DNA from: Platycnemis pennipes
Lineage: Eukaryota > Arthropoda > Insecta > Odonata > Platycnemididae
Assembly (NCBI GenBank): GCA_933228895.1
Contig: OW121851.1
Span: 123,675,624-123,739,623, forward strand
Length of the DNA: 64,000 nt
Direction of reading: 5' to 3'
The position numbers were made by a program, and so were the translations under genes. Positions 1-9,920 of the stretch are shown here, one piece after another. Numbering within the stretch: the stretch's first letter is position 1; each line of letters opens with the position of its first letter. Below the pieces are notes generated by a model. It made no database searches. It worked only from the letters and a program-made list of their open reading frames with translations, and had not been told where the DNA came from.

Positions 1-3000
1 GATTTATTCCATTACTCCCTCCTCTACTTCTGTGGTGAAAAATGTGAAAAAGCATCCCATGCAAGGAGATCACTGTAATTCCTCAACCCGTTCCTAACGC
101 GGCTTCTGCATTTTCAAATATTTGCCTTAATCAGTGATCAGAACTCAAAATTCAAAGGAAGGCAAAACTGTCAACTTTTCGGAAAGATGTTTCGCTGTAA
201 CATTCTAGGATCCAAGAAACTTTTGCGCGGGAAGACCTAGTAGAATTCATTCCACTTAGAACGTAAAATGGGGCATTACTCGGATCTTGTTTGTCCTTGT
301 GCACGGGGATTGTATTTTCATTTTTTTTATGGAATATAAATTCATGAGCATATTGAACACTACTTATTCCCACCCCCTCTAAATCATCAGAATAAATTAT
401 CGCAGAGTATTACCTTTTCTCTTAGTGTAGACTCGGCCCTGAATCTATTACTATAATGTGCTAACGGCACCATAATCACAAGTCAGAAATCAAATACTTG
501 GAAATTTTGCAATCTACGGGGTTTCAAATAGTAAAAAGATAACGTCTTGCCCGCAAAAATAACTTGTTTTTAAGTTTTTCACCACCTTATTTCAAAGCAC
601 GATCTTAGAATACCTTACCTTGCCTCAATGCACGATCTTAGAATAACTTGCTTCGAAGTATGACGGTGCCACAAAGTATGATCGTCTCTGTATCCTGTAT
701 GTCGATGCGCACGATATTTTTCCCATCAATCCACCTCATCTTTTTGTTTCCGTAATTTTCAGCTATCCTTACAAATACAAGTTTATTGGCCTGCATATAA
801 ATTACCTTTTAGTACATGGATAGAAGATACACGTATGACAGGAGCACTGCTTTGGGTACCGTGTGGGTTATCTCCCGCATCCATCCCCCCCCCTCCCGCC
901 GTCGTGTGGGAAGTTAAGCTGAGGATCCTTGATCCATTGCGATAAGAGCAAGATTGATTTCTCTCCATCCGTCTCCCTGGCCCGTCCTCCCTAAAGCTTA
1001 CACTGATTCTTCCTGTTTGAGGAGCCCTCAAGTGTTGTGCAGACGTGAAACCTCTGATTAGTGGTAGAGTAAAATGGATTAAGTAAACGGACTCCTGGAA
1101 TACTAATTAGAATAAGGGACTCCTGGCATACACATTGACTAGTAGACATTAATCTTAGATTTCCTGAATTTCACTGAACGAATTATTGCGCACCGACATT
1201 TGCGCGTAATTCTGAACACAGTTTGTTACTTACCCGGTTCAGGAGTCAGTACTTGTTTCCATTAATGAATGATTTTCGAATATACTAGAGGTGGAGCGAT
1301 TTTTTCGATCTGATTATGGCGCTGCGTTGCGTTTATCCATCTCTGTAGCCCGACTGCATTACGATTCTGCTCTCGCTAATACACGCCGCCTCCCGATTTG
1401 TTTCGCGTCTGCGCGAGATTTTTTTCCCCTCGACTCCCCGTGTCATTCCGTCCGGCGGAGTATGAATCACGAACGAGCAGTTCTTCACCTTGGCGAGCGG
1501 GTGAAAGTGGGCGAGCAGAGGCAACGTAACTGCCGCCGGGAGAGGTGTCTCACCTCCCATCCCTGCGCAACCCTTTTAACCCCGCCCTACATCATCCCTC
1601 TCTCTCTTCATCTCTTCATTCACCTCACTCGTCCTCTCCCCCCACTGAGATGATGGCGGAGATTGATAGTCGTTTGTTTACGTCGCACCTATCCTGCGCG
1701 AAATTCCGTCGGGTTTCTTGGCGCCGCGACAGCCGACTGTTCTAACCCAATCCTCCATCCGAAATCCCCCGTTTTTTCTATTTAAGCTTCCCTTCAATCT
1801 CACCTCAGCAAAATCTCCTCTTCGTTGCACGTCTCTTCCTTAGTCTTCATAAATTTCTCCCTCTCTCCTCAGACGGCCGAGAGAGCGGCGTCTTCCACTT
1901 CGGAGTAGAGGCACCTCTGGTTTCGCCTGAGTGAAAGCGACACGTGTTTAGCGAGTGCGTAAAGATAACCAACAGTTTTTATTCGTGACACCCCGGGCGG
2001 TCGTGGACTCCGGCATAAAGAGAGACATAAGGGAGAAAAATATCCCATGCGAGTCTTAATTGTCAGCAATTATCCCGATTGGGGATTCTCGCTTTACCCT
2101 CCTGTGGTATTCTCATTTTGTATCCATCTACTCTCATCTTTCCTCCACATGTCGTGAACGTAAAATTAATGAGGTGTCAGATTTTTGAATAAGGTGAGTT
2201 TTCACCTCCGGATTTTACCTAGTGTGTGGAAAGTTTTTGTCTTTTTGCTCGCATGTTTCATACCTTGTGAAAAAATTCTACGCGGTACCAACTCCAACTG
2301 TTCCATGCGTCACTTAGTCCTTCGGTTATTCAAGTGTGCGTACATCACAGGGAGGATTCAATGAAACGGTTGTCTTTTGTATCAGTATGAGTTTTTGAAT
2401 ACTTCTACTTCATATAGTTTCATACACACAGTTGTTTTTAAGTAAATACTTAATTTTAGATGCATAAAATTGATCGGTCTGGAAACGCCTTACATTAGGC
2501 AGAATAAATGACTGCAGGTTATGACGTCATAGGACGTCATCCGTTTAACCCCACTTCTTTACTTTACGTTGTTTTCGACGTCGGTATCTTGAAAAGAGTA
2601 GAATAATGATTTAATTATACATTGCTATAATCTTGGCAGACAATTCTCTTTAATTGGAGCCATTCAATAGATAAAGTTGCTAACCACTGAGTTTCTAATT
2701 ATAAAATTGTTCGAGTCCAATTTTTCCCGTATCATTCCTCAGTTTCTCCTGAAATGAACTCCTTTTTCTTGACATCTTTGTTTAGAATTAGTTCAATGTT
2801 TGCGGAAAACTATGGAATAGAGGCAATTTGCAGTTAACTATATGAAGACAAAAGGAAAAGAGTCTGAAAAACTTTTGAGTCTGAATATCTGTTACGGGAG
2901 AACTAGTTTGACGATTCTTCACGGCTATCGTGAAAGCCTTATATGGTGGTGGGGATTGACAAAGCTCCAATTAAGCCGTCAGCCAATGGAATGATTGATC

Positions 3001-3700
3001 CAGTTGCGATCGGAGTTATTAATGGATAAACCTTGTTCGGGTTCCCTTAATGCCTTGCCAGGTACTGATTATGTTGCGCAACGTTAGCTTTCGATCCGCT
3101 TGTGCGTGATTAAAGAGGCTAAGCTGCCAATGCACCTGAAGGTATTCGATGGTTTAACTGCTGAAGTTCAATATTTAGATGCGGTATTTTGTATGTTGGC
3201 CATCCATTATTTTTGAAATTTTCCTAAACTCCTTAATTTTATTGATCTAAAAATACATATGTTTTTCATTATTTTATTGTTTTTCGGTAGTTAATGATTG
3301 ATGAATTGTTAGCACCCATAAGTACCCCCTGCTTTCAATAAAAAGGCGTATTATTCTGAAACTAGCCTTAAAAACTAGGGCCTTGAAATGTACATCTGGT
3401 CGTAAGCTTCTCTTCACGTTTCAAATTGAATAAATCTCACTCCCTCACAATGGGAGAAAGCCATTACAACTGTCTACTGGCTATGCAACGTATTTCTTCC
3501 CTTCTTATATGTTTCTAAAATTATTTATCTGCGGAACTACACGTTTACACCAAGCAATGAAAAAGGTGCATTAAAATAAGGCCATTTATTTAGTTGATAG
3601 CTTATCTTCGAGACTCAATAAATTTCAATGCTTCACAGGATTGATTCATAGCTTTTCAAGTCTTTACTTTCTCAAATGTTCCGGTCGTAATATTTACTGC
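1..3700. other. Gene-free stretch
   Basis: I see no supportable gene here. Short ORFs in the C/T-rich patches at about 1290-1750 and 1860-2070 run on both strands, have no family resemblance and look like chance openings in GC-rich sequence. A short direct repeat built on GCACGATCTTAGAATA occurs twice at about 597-655. The LTR retrotransposon begins at the right edge. Confidence 0.6.
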
Positions 3701-3704
3701 CGTT
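3701..3704. repeat. Target site duplication (CGTT), left copy
   Basis: The four bases CGTT directly precede the TG of the left LTR, and the same four bases follow the CA of the right LTR at 9146-9149. A 4-bp duplication is usual for many Ty3/gypsy elements. The match indicates that the element and its present flanks are the product of one insertion. Confidence 0.8.
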
Positions 3705-4470
3705 TGTAATTTATTCTTTTCAATTTTATTTGTCTCACACACAACACAACAAAATATATACAGTATCATAATAAATTACCCTCACAACATATCACTTTCA
3801 CTCTTACTTTCTTCAGGCTCAATTTTTACAGGCCATAGATCACTTCACGAGCCATTTCACTTTTCACTTTCACATAAAATATAGCCAGTACCCTCTTAAA
3901 AATAAGTACCTACATAATAGTGGGGAGTGGACCGCTTTATCCCTTTAGTTTATCTGGAGTTTCTAGCTGAGGCGATCCCCGTCTCCTTAGGTTAATCCTG
4001 GCTTCTCCGCCATGCCACTTTCCACTTCACTGTTGTCAGACCATCAGACTCGAAGCTAGACGCCCCTTCACTGTTCTTGGACTATCAGACTCGCCTAGAA
4101 GACACTTCCCTCTTCTTGGACTATCAGCCTTCACCTTCGTTCGACTCCTCGACTCGCCGCCTAGCCTAGCAGCAGCCCCCTTCTCGCTCTCCGTCCCTCT
4201 TTATATCGGCACTTCTTCATTGTTAACGCCCGGCCATAATTAGTCTCCCTCCGTAACCTGCCGCGAGTTCAACAATAGCCTGCGAGACAATTTCTATTCT
4301 TGGGAATGCATCTCCCGAATGACCTGAAACACCAGGCTCAATGACAAATTGGCCATTGTCGAGGCCGACGCCATATTTCCCTATGTCTCCGTATAAATAT
4401 TCTGTACAAAAACTAACATGGCGGCTCCCCAACTCCCCAGCATGATATGGCTAAATTTTGATACGTTACA
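3705..4470 (-). repeat. LTR (3' LTR of the element)
   Basis: The 766-bp repeat reads TGTAAC...ATTACA on the minus strand, with short terminal inverted repeats TGTAA/TTACA. By eye it matches the other LTR without difference from about 3775 to 4470. The outer 24 bases also match, but the segment at about 3729-3772 differs strongly. It carries a TATAAA box and an AATAAA signal close to its end. A 69-codon ORF (4223-4432) occurs identically in both LTRs and is not considered a gene. Confidence 0.95.
4200..4205 (-). promoter_or_regulatory. LTR TATA box
   Basis: TATAAA on the minus strand, about 265 bases into the LTR, is the best candidate for the RNA polymerase II promoter of the element. The same site is at 8875-8880 in the active-position 5' LTR. 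No initiator was mapped. Confidence 0.5.
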
Positions 4471-4482
4471 TCTGCCCCGTCG
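4471..4482 (-). other. Candidate polypurine tract
   Basis: Directly before the 3' LTR the minus strand reads GACGGGGCAGA, a short purine-rich run at the place where plus-strand DNA synthesis is primed. It is interrupted by single C residues, so it is a weak tract. Position is the main support. Confidence 0.45.
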
Positions 4483-5160
4483 AAAGCAAATATTATATCC
4501 TATAAGATTTTCTTTCGAAGCCTCTAATTAAAATAAAGCGTCGCCCCGGCGCCTCTAAAGATCGTTCTACCCCTGAAATTGGTCCACATCCACTATGTTT
4601 ACATACATTCATAAAATACAATAAATGCAATTATACCCTTCTTTAAAACATCAACTTTACCTTTAAAACATAACATACAAATATTCAAAACAAATGTCAT
4701 ATGCCCTCTTCAAATTTAACATCTTTAAAATAAGTTATACATTTTACATAAAACATTGGGTCATATGTAATTTCCAAATGTACATATTTAAACATGCAAG
4801 TGCGTAACCATCAATAAAATAGTTTCAGGTAATCAAAGGAATCACACTTTGCTACACATCAAACATCAAATCTCCTTCACCTTTAAAGTTATACATTATA
4901 ACTGTCAGCCTCATCATATTGAGTCCAAATGTTCATTCACCCAGCTGACTTCACTTAAACACCAATTTAGTAACCGTAGGTCCACTCCCTCACCGCACAT
5001 ATACAAAGTTTTAATCACAAGCCCTTACTTTGTTACACCTCTGCGACCTTGCGATAAAATGTGTACAAATGGCGCGGTAAATCTGTGTCTGCCGACGCTT
5101 GCTTACAATGTAACTAGAAAATCGCATAACTGAGCGCTTATTTTCTTACGTTCTCAGTCC
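4483..5160 (-). other. Untranslated 3' part of the LTR element
   Basis: Between the integrase remnant and the polypurine stretch lie about 680 bases with no recognisable protein. A 94-codon ORF on the opposite strand (4849-5133) has no family resemblance and is probably spurious. No env-like ORF with a signal peptide or transmembrane segment is visible. Confidence 0.6.
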
Positions 5161-5304
5161 TTACTCAACTGTGCTTGCGCGATGTTCTGTGTGGAGTTGG
5201 TTTCTTGTGCGTTTTGTTGTGAGTGCAGTGATTTCTACGTATGGTTTCATGTGGGATACATGGAAAGTTCCTCGTTCCGTTTGTGCATAGTGGAACCCGA
5301 TCTC
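5161..5304 (-). pseudogene. Integrase C-terminal remnant of pol
   Basis: Directly after the in-frame TAG that ends the Pol ORF, the same frame stays open for 47 more codons to a TAA at 5161. It contains GTFHVSHMKPYVE (5233-5271). This fits the conserved end of Ty3/gypsy integrases, where an HVS-x-x-KPY motif closes the C-terminal domain. A neighbouring frame just before it reads NFEIGDRV, which resembles the start of the integrase C-terminal domain, so there is probably also a small frameshift. RNase H and the integrase zinc-binding and DDE core domains should lie between this piece and the reverse transcriptase, but they are missing. The tail therefore marks one end of a large internal deletion. 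Confidence 0.75.
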
Positions 5305-6663
5305 CTATCTCGAAGTTATTCCCTCTATGTTGTTTTTACTTGAGCGTAGCACCCTTCCTTTCTGCCCCTTTATTTTGACTCTACGCCGGTATCTTTCAAC
5401 TAACCCTGGAATATCTTCCTTTTCTTGGGTGCTGTCTGCCATCATACAAGGTAAGTCGTCTTCAAAATTGAGATAACACTTCTTTACTTCCTTTCCACGT
5501 ACGTAATCAAGTGCTCTGACTAATGCGTTACTGCTAATTGCACAGCCAAACGGCCCTCTAGTAAATTGGTATATAAATCCTTCAAAGTAAACTGCACAAT
5601 ACTTCCGAGAATCTCGAGGTAGTTGAATTTGGTAGAAGTTTTGCGTGAGATCTAAAGATGTCATGTATTTTACGTTAGCACAATCTTGAAATATTTCTTG
5701 AGGCGTTCTTGACGTAGCGTAATCCGGCTTCATCATCTTATTCACCGCCCTCGCATCCAGACATAGCCTTATTGAGCCATCCTGCTTCGGTAAACATATC
5801 AGGGGTGATACATATCGTGATGTACTCTTTTCTATGAGTCCCTGCTCCAACAGCTGATTAATAGCGTGGCGTGCCTTCGCACGGTAATTTAGCGGTACAT
5901 TGTAACTTTTCCCGTGGAACTCCTCGTCACCTTTAATCTCCACCTTATAATAATACCCCTTTATTTTTCCGGGCGTATTTCTGAAAATCTCCTTCTCCTT
6001 ATAAATAATACCCGCTAATTCTCTAAACTCCTTCTCCTGTAAATCGCTGATGCTTCTCATGCTGTTGTGGATTTCCTCCATAGAAACTGTATCTTCTCTC
6101 TCCTCATACTGCCCCTGTTTAATTGCCATTATTAGCTTCAGTGACGACTCCGTAGGCATTCCGAATCTTCTTTCTTCCATCTTCCGCCCTTGCCTCAGGA
6201 TTATGGTGCTTTCATTATAATTAATCTCCGCTTTCAGCATCTCTAATGTATCCGTGCCCAATATTAACGGCTTCACTAGATTAGGTATGATGGTGCAATT
6301 AATAACTACATCAATCTTCCCTATGTTTATTGTGGGAAAGATTTGTTTACTAATTGTTCCGCTCCTCCTACCTATTGCTCCGATCACCTGAATTCCCCGT
6401 ATTGGTACCTCCAATACACCTTTGAATACCTCTGGATTCTCCGTAAATGTGTTCTCATTCAGACATGTGATTTCTGAACCGGTGTCCACTAGTGCCTTAA
6501 ACTTCCGCCCCCCTATTTCCACTACAATTTCCGGACACTTGTTTTCTTCATGCGATCCGTGTTCCTTTTCTTCTTCGGTCAAATCTTCGGGTATGCATAA
6601 TATATTCCTGACTTCCTTGTCGTATTTGCTCCTGTCTCCTCTATTGCTTCCTTCGGTCCCCAT
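5305..6663 (-). CDS. Pol fragment: aspartic protease plus truncated reverse transcriptase
   Basis: This 452-residue ORF is the -1 frame continuation of gag. Residues about 45-140 form a retropepsin-like protease with the active-site motif LVDTGS (Asp60). Residues about 255-420 are the first part of a gypsy-type reverse transcriptase: the finger region, motif A with SLDLTQNFYQIQL (catalytic Asp), the FTRGPFG motif, and a motif C read as NFEDDL where gypsy elements usually have YxDD. After motif C the similarity fades and a TAG stops the frame, followed by the integrase tail. A full gypsy Pol has over 1000 residues, so RNase H and most of the integrase are lost. The ATG at 6663 is probably not a real start: the frame is open upstream across the gag end, and expression as a Gag-Pol fusion is expected. 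Confidence 0.88.
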   Translation of the reverse strand: MGTEGSNRGDRSKYDKEVRNILCIPEDLTEEEKEHGSHEENKCPEIVVEIGGRKFKALVDTGSEITCLNENTFTENPEVFKGVLEVPIRGIQVIGAIGRRSGTISKQIFPTINIGKIDVVINCTIIPNLVKPLILGTDTLEMLKAEINYNESTIILRQGRKMEERRFGMPTESSLKLIMAIKQGQYEEREDTVSMEEIHNSMRSISDLQEKEFRELAGIIYKEKEIFRNTPGKIKGYYYKVEIKGDEEFHGKSYNVPLNYRAKARHAINQLLEQGLIEKSTSRYVSPLICLPKQDGSIRLCLDARAVNKMMKPDYATSRTPQEIFQDCANVKYMTSLDLTQNFYQIQLPRDSRKYCAVYFEGFIYQFTRGPFGCAISSNALVRALDYVRGKEVKKCYLNFEDDLPCMMADSTQEKEDIPGLVERYRRRVKIKGQKGRVLRSSKNNIEGITSR

Positions 6664-6671
6664 TTCTCTGG

Positions 6672-8189
6672 CTAATGTCGTGTCGGGACTGCTTGCACGA
6701 CTCGCCCCTTCGCGTTTCCCTGCTCTTCATGCCTTTCTTCGCTACTCCCGGAGTTTTCCACAATCATCGTGTGGATGTTTGCATTCTCCCTGGGTGGTCT
6801 TTCTTCGTAACTCCGTCCATCCATTTGTTCTCGGCTGCTGTACCGTCTCACCGGAGATGTCTGCCTCTGCTTGCCGGATGGATTAGGTTGATATCTATTA
6901 CCATTTTGATTCTGAGGTTGTGGGTTGTATCCACGTCCTCTAAAATCAATTCTCCTTTCCTCGGTTCCTGTCCATCTTCTTCGGCTCTCTTCCTTCGTCT
7001 CCTGTATCGGCTGCGGCACCACCCTATCGTATCGGCTGAGCAATGACAACAATCTAGGAATGGTGTTTATTTGCTGCGATATGATTGCCGTGTTGACCTC
7101 CGGACCAAAATGATGCTCCAACCTATAGATTATTTCCTCGTCCTCCATCGGTGGCCTTAGTTCCTTAGCAGTGCTTATTCGGGATGTTGCGTATTCCACT
7201 CGGCTGATATTCCCTCGTTCAACGTACCGGCCGGAATCTAGCGTCCTCCGAACCTCCATCTGCTGCTCACGCCCCCAATACTGCATCATAAACAGCTGTG
7301 TGAACTGCTCTACGTCTTCTAGTAGATGTGAGATAGCGGTAAACCATTCGCCTGCAGATCCCGTCAGACCTTGTCTTACGATTTTCAGCATTTCGTTGGA
7401 GGATAATTGGTACCTGGCTTGGTATTCCTCCAGCTCACTGATGTATCGCATAGGCCTAGCTCCTCTCCTACCGTCAAAATGTGGGATCTTCATCATCACT
7501 CCCGGTGATTGAATTGCGGTTGAGTTTCGCGAACCCTGCAGCCTTATCTTTTCCGCTTCATTCTGCGCTATTATTCGTACTTTTCCTTGCAGTTCCGACT
7601 CTTCCTTCAATTTTTCTGCGGTCAGCAGCTGCATCTTTTCAGTGATATTCCTCACTTCCTCACGCGTTTCTATCGCCAAGCTTTCATAATCCTTTAGCCT
7701 TTCCTTGACATTATATAAATCCTTCCGTGTTTCCGCCGCTATACTTTGGACATTATTATTCGCCTCCTCGCGGACATCCTCTATCTCTGCGCGCCTTTCT
7801 GCTTTTTCCTCTTCTATCCGCGTATTCATCCTAACTTCTGCTCCTTTCAGCTGTTCCGCCTGCTCCCTCAAGATTGTTCTTAACAGCTCCGCCTGCTCCT
7901 TCTGTCTTCTTTCTTCCCTCCGTCTTCTCTCTTCTTCTCGTTCCCTTTTCTCCTTGATTTTCTCTTCCTTCAACCAAGCCCATAAATCCATCGTTGTTGG
8001 AGTCCTGTCTTCGACCTCGAATTTGTGAGATTCAATGACTACTCCCTGTTCCTCGAGAGCAGATCTAAGCCTACCGACCAATTCATTTTTAACTCCTTCG
8101 GTGCCTAACCCTAGTTTCTTCAATTCCTCCTGCACCTCGGCCTTCTTCAACTCGAACAGACTTTTCCTTGCCCGTACCATCTTATACAA
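6672..8189 (-). CDS. Gag polyprotein with SAP-like N terminus
   Basis: This 505-residue ORF follows the primer site in the element. Residues about 11-45 fit a SAP-type helix-turn-helix (a putative nucleic-acid-binding fold, with the pattern L-KxL-GL-x-GxK-x-L-x-RL). Residues about 70-215 are extremely rich in Glu, Lys and Arg and predict a long coiled coil. Residues about 230-395 resemble a retrotransposon capsid, including GEWFTAI and a following F-x-Q-x-F pattern. The last 100 residues are rich in Arg, Gln and Asn, and no CCHC zinc knuckle is visible, so RNA binding may rest on the basic tail or the SAP part. The frame is intact from ATG to TAG. The ATG at 8189 is the first good start after the leader. 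An AT-rich minus-strand leader of about 170 bases precedes it. Confidence 0.9.
   Translation of the reverse strand: MYKMVRARKSLFELKKAEVQEELKKLGLGTEGVKNELVGRLRSALEEQGVVIESHKFEVEDRTPTTMDLWAWLKEEKIKEKREREEERRRREERRQKEQAELLRTILREQAEQLKGAEVRMNTRIEEEKAERRAEIEDVREEANNNVQSIAAETRKDLYNVKERLKDYESLAIETREEVRNITEKMQLLTAEKLKEESELQGKVRIIAQNEAEKIRLQGSRNSTAIQSPGVMMKIPHFDGRRGARPMRYISELEEYQARYQLSSNEMLKIVRQGLTGSAGEWFTAISHLLEDVEQFTQLFMMQYWGREQQMEVRRTLDSGRYVERGNISRVEYATSRISTAKELRPPMEDEEIIYRLEHHFGPEVNTAIISQQINTIPRLLSLLSRYDRVVPQPIQETKEESRRRWTGTEERRIDFRGRGYNPQPQNQNGNRYQPNPSGKQRQTSPVRRYSSREQMDGRSYEERPPRENANIHTMIVENSGSSEERHEEQGNAKGRVVQAVPTRH
6714..6720 (-). promoter_or_regulatory. -1 ribosomal frameshift site (GGGAAAC)
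   Basis: On the minus strand the gag codons CAG GGA AAC contain the canonical heptamer G GGA AAC in the right phase for simultaneous slippage. The same heptamer is known from simian type D retroviruses. It lies 40 bases before the gag stop. The pol frame (-1 relative to gag) has a TGA a few codons upstream but is open from the heptamer onward into the protease. Position, phase and frame all agree. A downstream pseudoknot was not established. Confidence 0.75.
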
Positions 8190-8361
8190 TTACACCGTTA
8201 CTACTAACACTTAATCTGTAGTAATTTTCCCGATGTCTAATTCTCTCGCGTTCTCTAACGTGAACACTTCCTACTCTGCACCTCTCAGGTTCTCCTCGTG
8301 GTATCTATTAAACGTAGCCTATCACACAACCCCGTACGTCTAATATTTTATCGTGCTCAAG
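8190..8361 (-). other. 5' leader of the LTR element
   Basis: This stretch lies between the primer binding site and the gag ATG. It is expected to hold packaging and dimerisation signals, but no specific motif was identified. Confidence 0.5.
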
Positions 8362-8373
8362 CGTTGGGCGCCA
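8362..8373 (-). other. Primer binding site, tRNA-Lys type
   Basis: The minus strand reads TGGCGCCCAACG, four bases after the end of the 5' LTR. This is complementary to a tRNA 3' end ...CGTTGGGCGCCA, which matches my recollection of insect tRNA-Lys(CUU) including the CCA tail. Matching then stops, so the primer pairing is about 12 bases. Lysine tRNA primers are used by several insect gypsy elements. Confidence 0.8.
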
Positions 8374-8377
8374 TAAA

Positions 8378-9145
8378 TGTAATTTATTCTTTTCAATTTT
8401 AATTTATTTCACACACAATACAAATTAATATAAACATTTATCATAATAAATTACCCTCACAACATATCACTTTCACTCTTACTTTCTTCAGGCTCAATTT
8501 TTACAGGCCATAGATCACTTCACGAGCCATTTCACTTTTCACTTTCACATAAAATATAGCCAGTACCCTCTTAAAAATAAGTACCTACATAATAGTGGGG
8601 AGTGGACCGCTTTATCCCTTTAGTTTATCTGGAGTTTCTAGCTGAGGCGATCCCCGTCTCCTTAGGTTAATCCTGGCTTCTCCGCCATGCCACTTTCCAC
8701 TTCACTGTTGTCAGACCATCAGACTCGAAGCTAGACGCCCCTTCACTGTTCTTGGACTATCAGACTCGCCTAGAAGACACTTCCCTCTTCTTGGACTATC
8801 AGCCTTCACCTTCGTTCGACTCCTCGACTCGCCGCCTAGCCTAGCAGCAGCCCCCTTCTCGCTCTCCGTCCCTCTTTATATCGGCACTTCTTCATTGTTA
8901 ACGCCCGGCCATAATTAGTCTCCCTCCGTAACCTGCCGCGAGTTCAACAATAGCCTGCGAGACAATTTCTATTCTTGGGAATGCATCTCCCGAATGACCT
9001 GAAACACCAGGCTCAATGACAAATTGGCCATTGTCGAGGCCGACGCCATATTTCCCTATGTCTCCGTATAAATATTCTGTACAAAAACTAACATGGCGGC
9101 TCCCCAACTCCCCAGCATGATATGGCTAAATTTTGATACGTTACA
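8378..9145 (-). repeat. LTR (5' LTR of the element)
   Basis: This 768-bp copy starts the element in its own orientation and should contain the promoter used for transcription. TATAAA is at 8875-8880, with AATAAA at 8383-8388 next to the LTR end. It differs from the 3' LTR only in a block of about 45-50 bases near the primer-site end (about 8402-8447), where there are more than ten substitutions and small indels. Confidence 0.95.
8875..8880 (-). promoter_or_regulatory. Promoter TATA box in the 5' LTR
   Basis: TATAAA on the minus strand, about 265 bases from the LTR start, would leave roughly 500 bases of R and U5 before gag's leader. This copy is in the position that would drive element transcription. 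Confidence 0.5.
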
Positions 9146-9149
9146 CGTT
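9146..9149. repeat. Target site duplication (CGTT), right copy
   Basis: CGTT follows the final CA of the right LTR and matches 3701-3704. Confidence 0.8.
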
Positions 9150-9700
9150 AGTCAGCCGATGTGCGGTTATTGCCCTTCACCAGCATCCTCTTCCAGTTTG
9201 CTAATCATCTCATGTACTCTCCTCATCTTCTCGCTCTTAACTGCCCCCCCCCCCCCACCCTAACTCCTCCAATCTTCCTTTCATTTTTCCCTGGATGCCT
9301 CTGATCGGCTTCTTTCATTAATTCAGTCACCATTTCATAATTTCATTCACGCATTGCCTTAACACCTGTCTATTTCCATTCCATAGTTCTCTATTAATGT
9401 CGATATAATATTGACATAACTTATTCTGTTGCCTTAGGTAGCTCATAGAAACTAAACTGCAAGTGATAAAATTACTGAGGGGACGTCGCTTCACGGTATA
9501 TATTCTTCATGTTAAACGTCGTCAGATATCATCATAATCATATGTGCCTACTTCGCAGCATAAAATATTATTGAGTAGTGAATTGGCTATTATTACGAAC
9601 TATACAAAAATGATATGAATTCTGATAAGATTATTCAGGTAAATCAATGGGAGAAAACCTCTGGCAATGCCTGCAGGAAAGTGCCCAGGGAATGTTAAAT
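9150..9700. other. Gene-free stretch with C13 run
   Basis: No gene is visible. A run of 13 C residues at 9244-9256 is the only notable feature. Confidence 0.6.
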
Positions 9701-9920
9701 TAACGAAACGAGAGGTGCCAAGAGATTAATGGTTTAGCGTCCCATCCGACGGACAATGTACTGAAGTGCTCATCACACGCCACTCCACGACACTCAAGTA
9801 GGGGCAGGTATACCAACAAAAAATCTCTTCCACTGTCGGAATAAATACTGGGTCCTCGGAGTAACCTGGGTTCTCGAGGTGGAAACCAGTACTCTGATCA
9901 CTACGCCAACCCGACTTCTC
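9701..9920 (-). mobile_element. SINE family B copy
   Basis: Read on the minus strand, the copy starts with a tRNA-like head beginning GTTGGCGTAGTGATCAGAG (A-box-like). A degenerate B box follows near ACCCAGGTTACTCC. The body CTTGAGTG...TCCGTCGGATGGGACG is shared with the copies at 38.4 and 44.0 kb. A tRNA-derived Pol III head fused to a conserved body is typical of SINEs. The copy is diverged and has no clear tail or target duplication. Confidence 0.65.

Larger units (their letters stand above)
3705..9145 (-). mobile_element. Ty3/gypsy-type LTR retrotransposon, internally deleted
   Basis: This 5.4-kb element lies on the minus strand, so its 5' LTR is the right one (8378-9145). Order along the element is LTR, tRNA-Lys-type primer site, gag, -1 shifted pol with protease and partial reverse transcriptase, an integrase C-terminal remnant, a weak polypurine stretch, then LTR. 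Having protease and reverse transcriptase ahead of the integrase remnant, a 4-bp target duplication and the integrase-tail motif HVSHMKPY point to Ty3/gypsy rather than Copia. RNase H, the integrase core and any env-like gene are absent, so the copy cannot move on its own. Near-identical LTRs and intact gag suggest a fairly young insertion. Confidence 0.93.

Noticed and set aside
1291..2069. ORFs in GC-rich 5' patches
   Set aside because: Short, on both strands, no domains and no splice-bounded coding signal.
4223..4432. 69-codon ORF repeated identically at 8898-9107
   Set aside because: It lies inside both LTRs, is identical only because the LTRs are identical, and has no recognisable domain.
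4849..5133. 94-codon plus-strand ORF inside the LTR element
   Set aside because: It is antisense to the element's 3' region and has no domain or coding signature.
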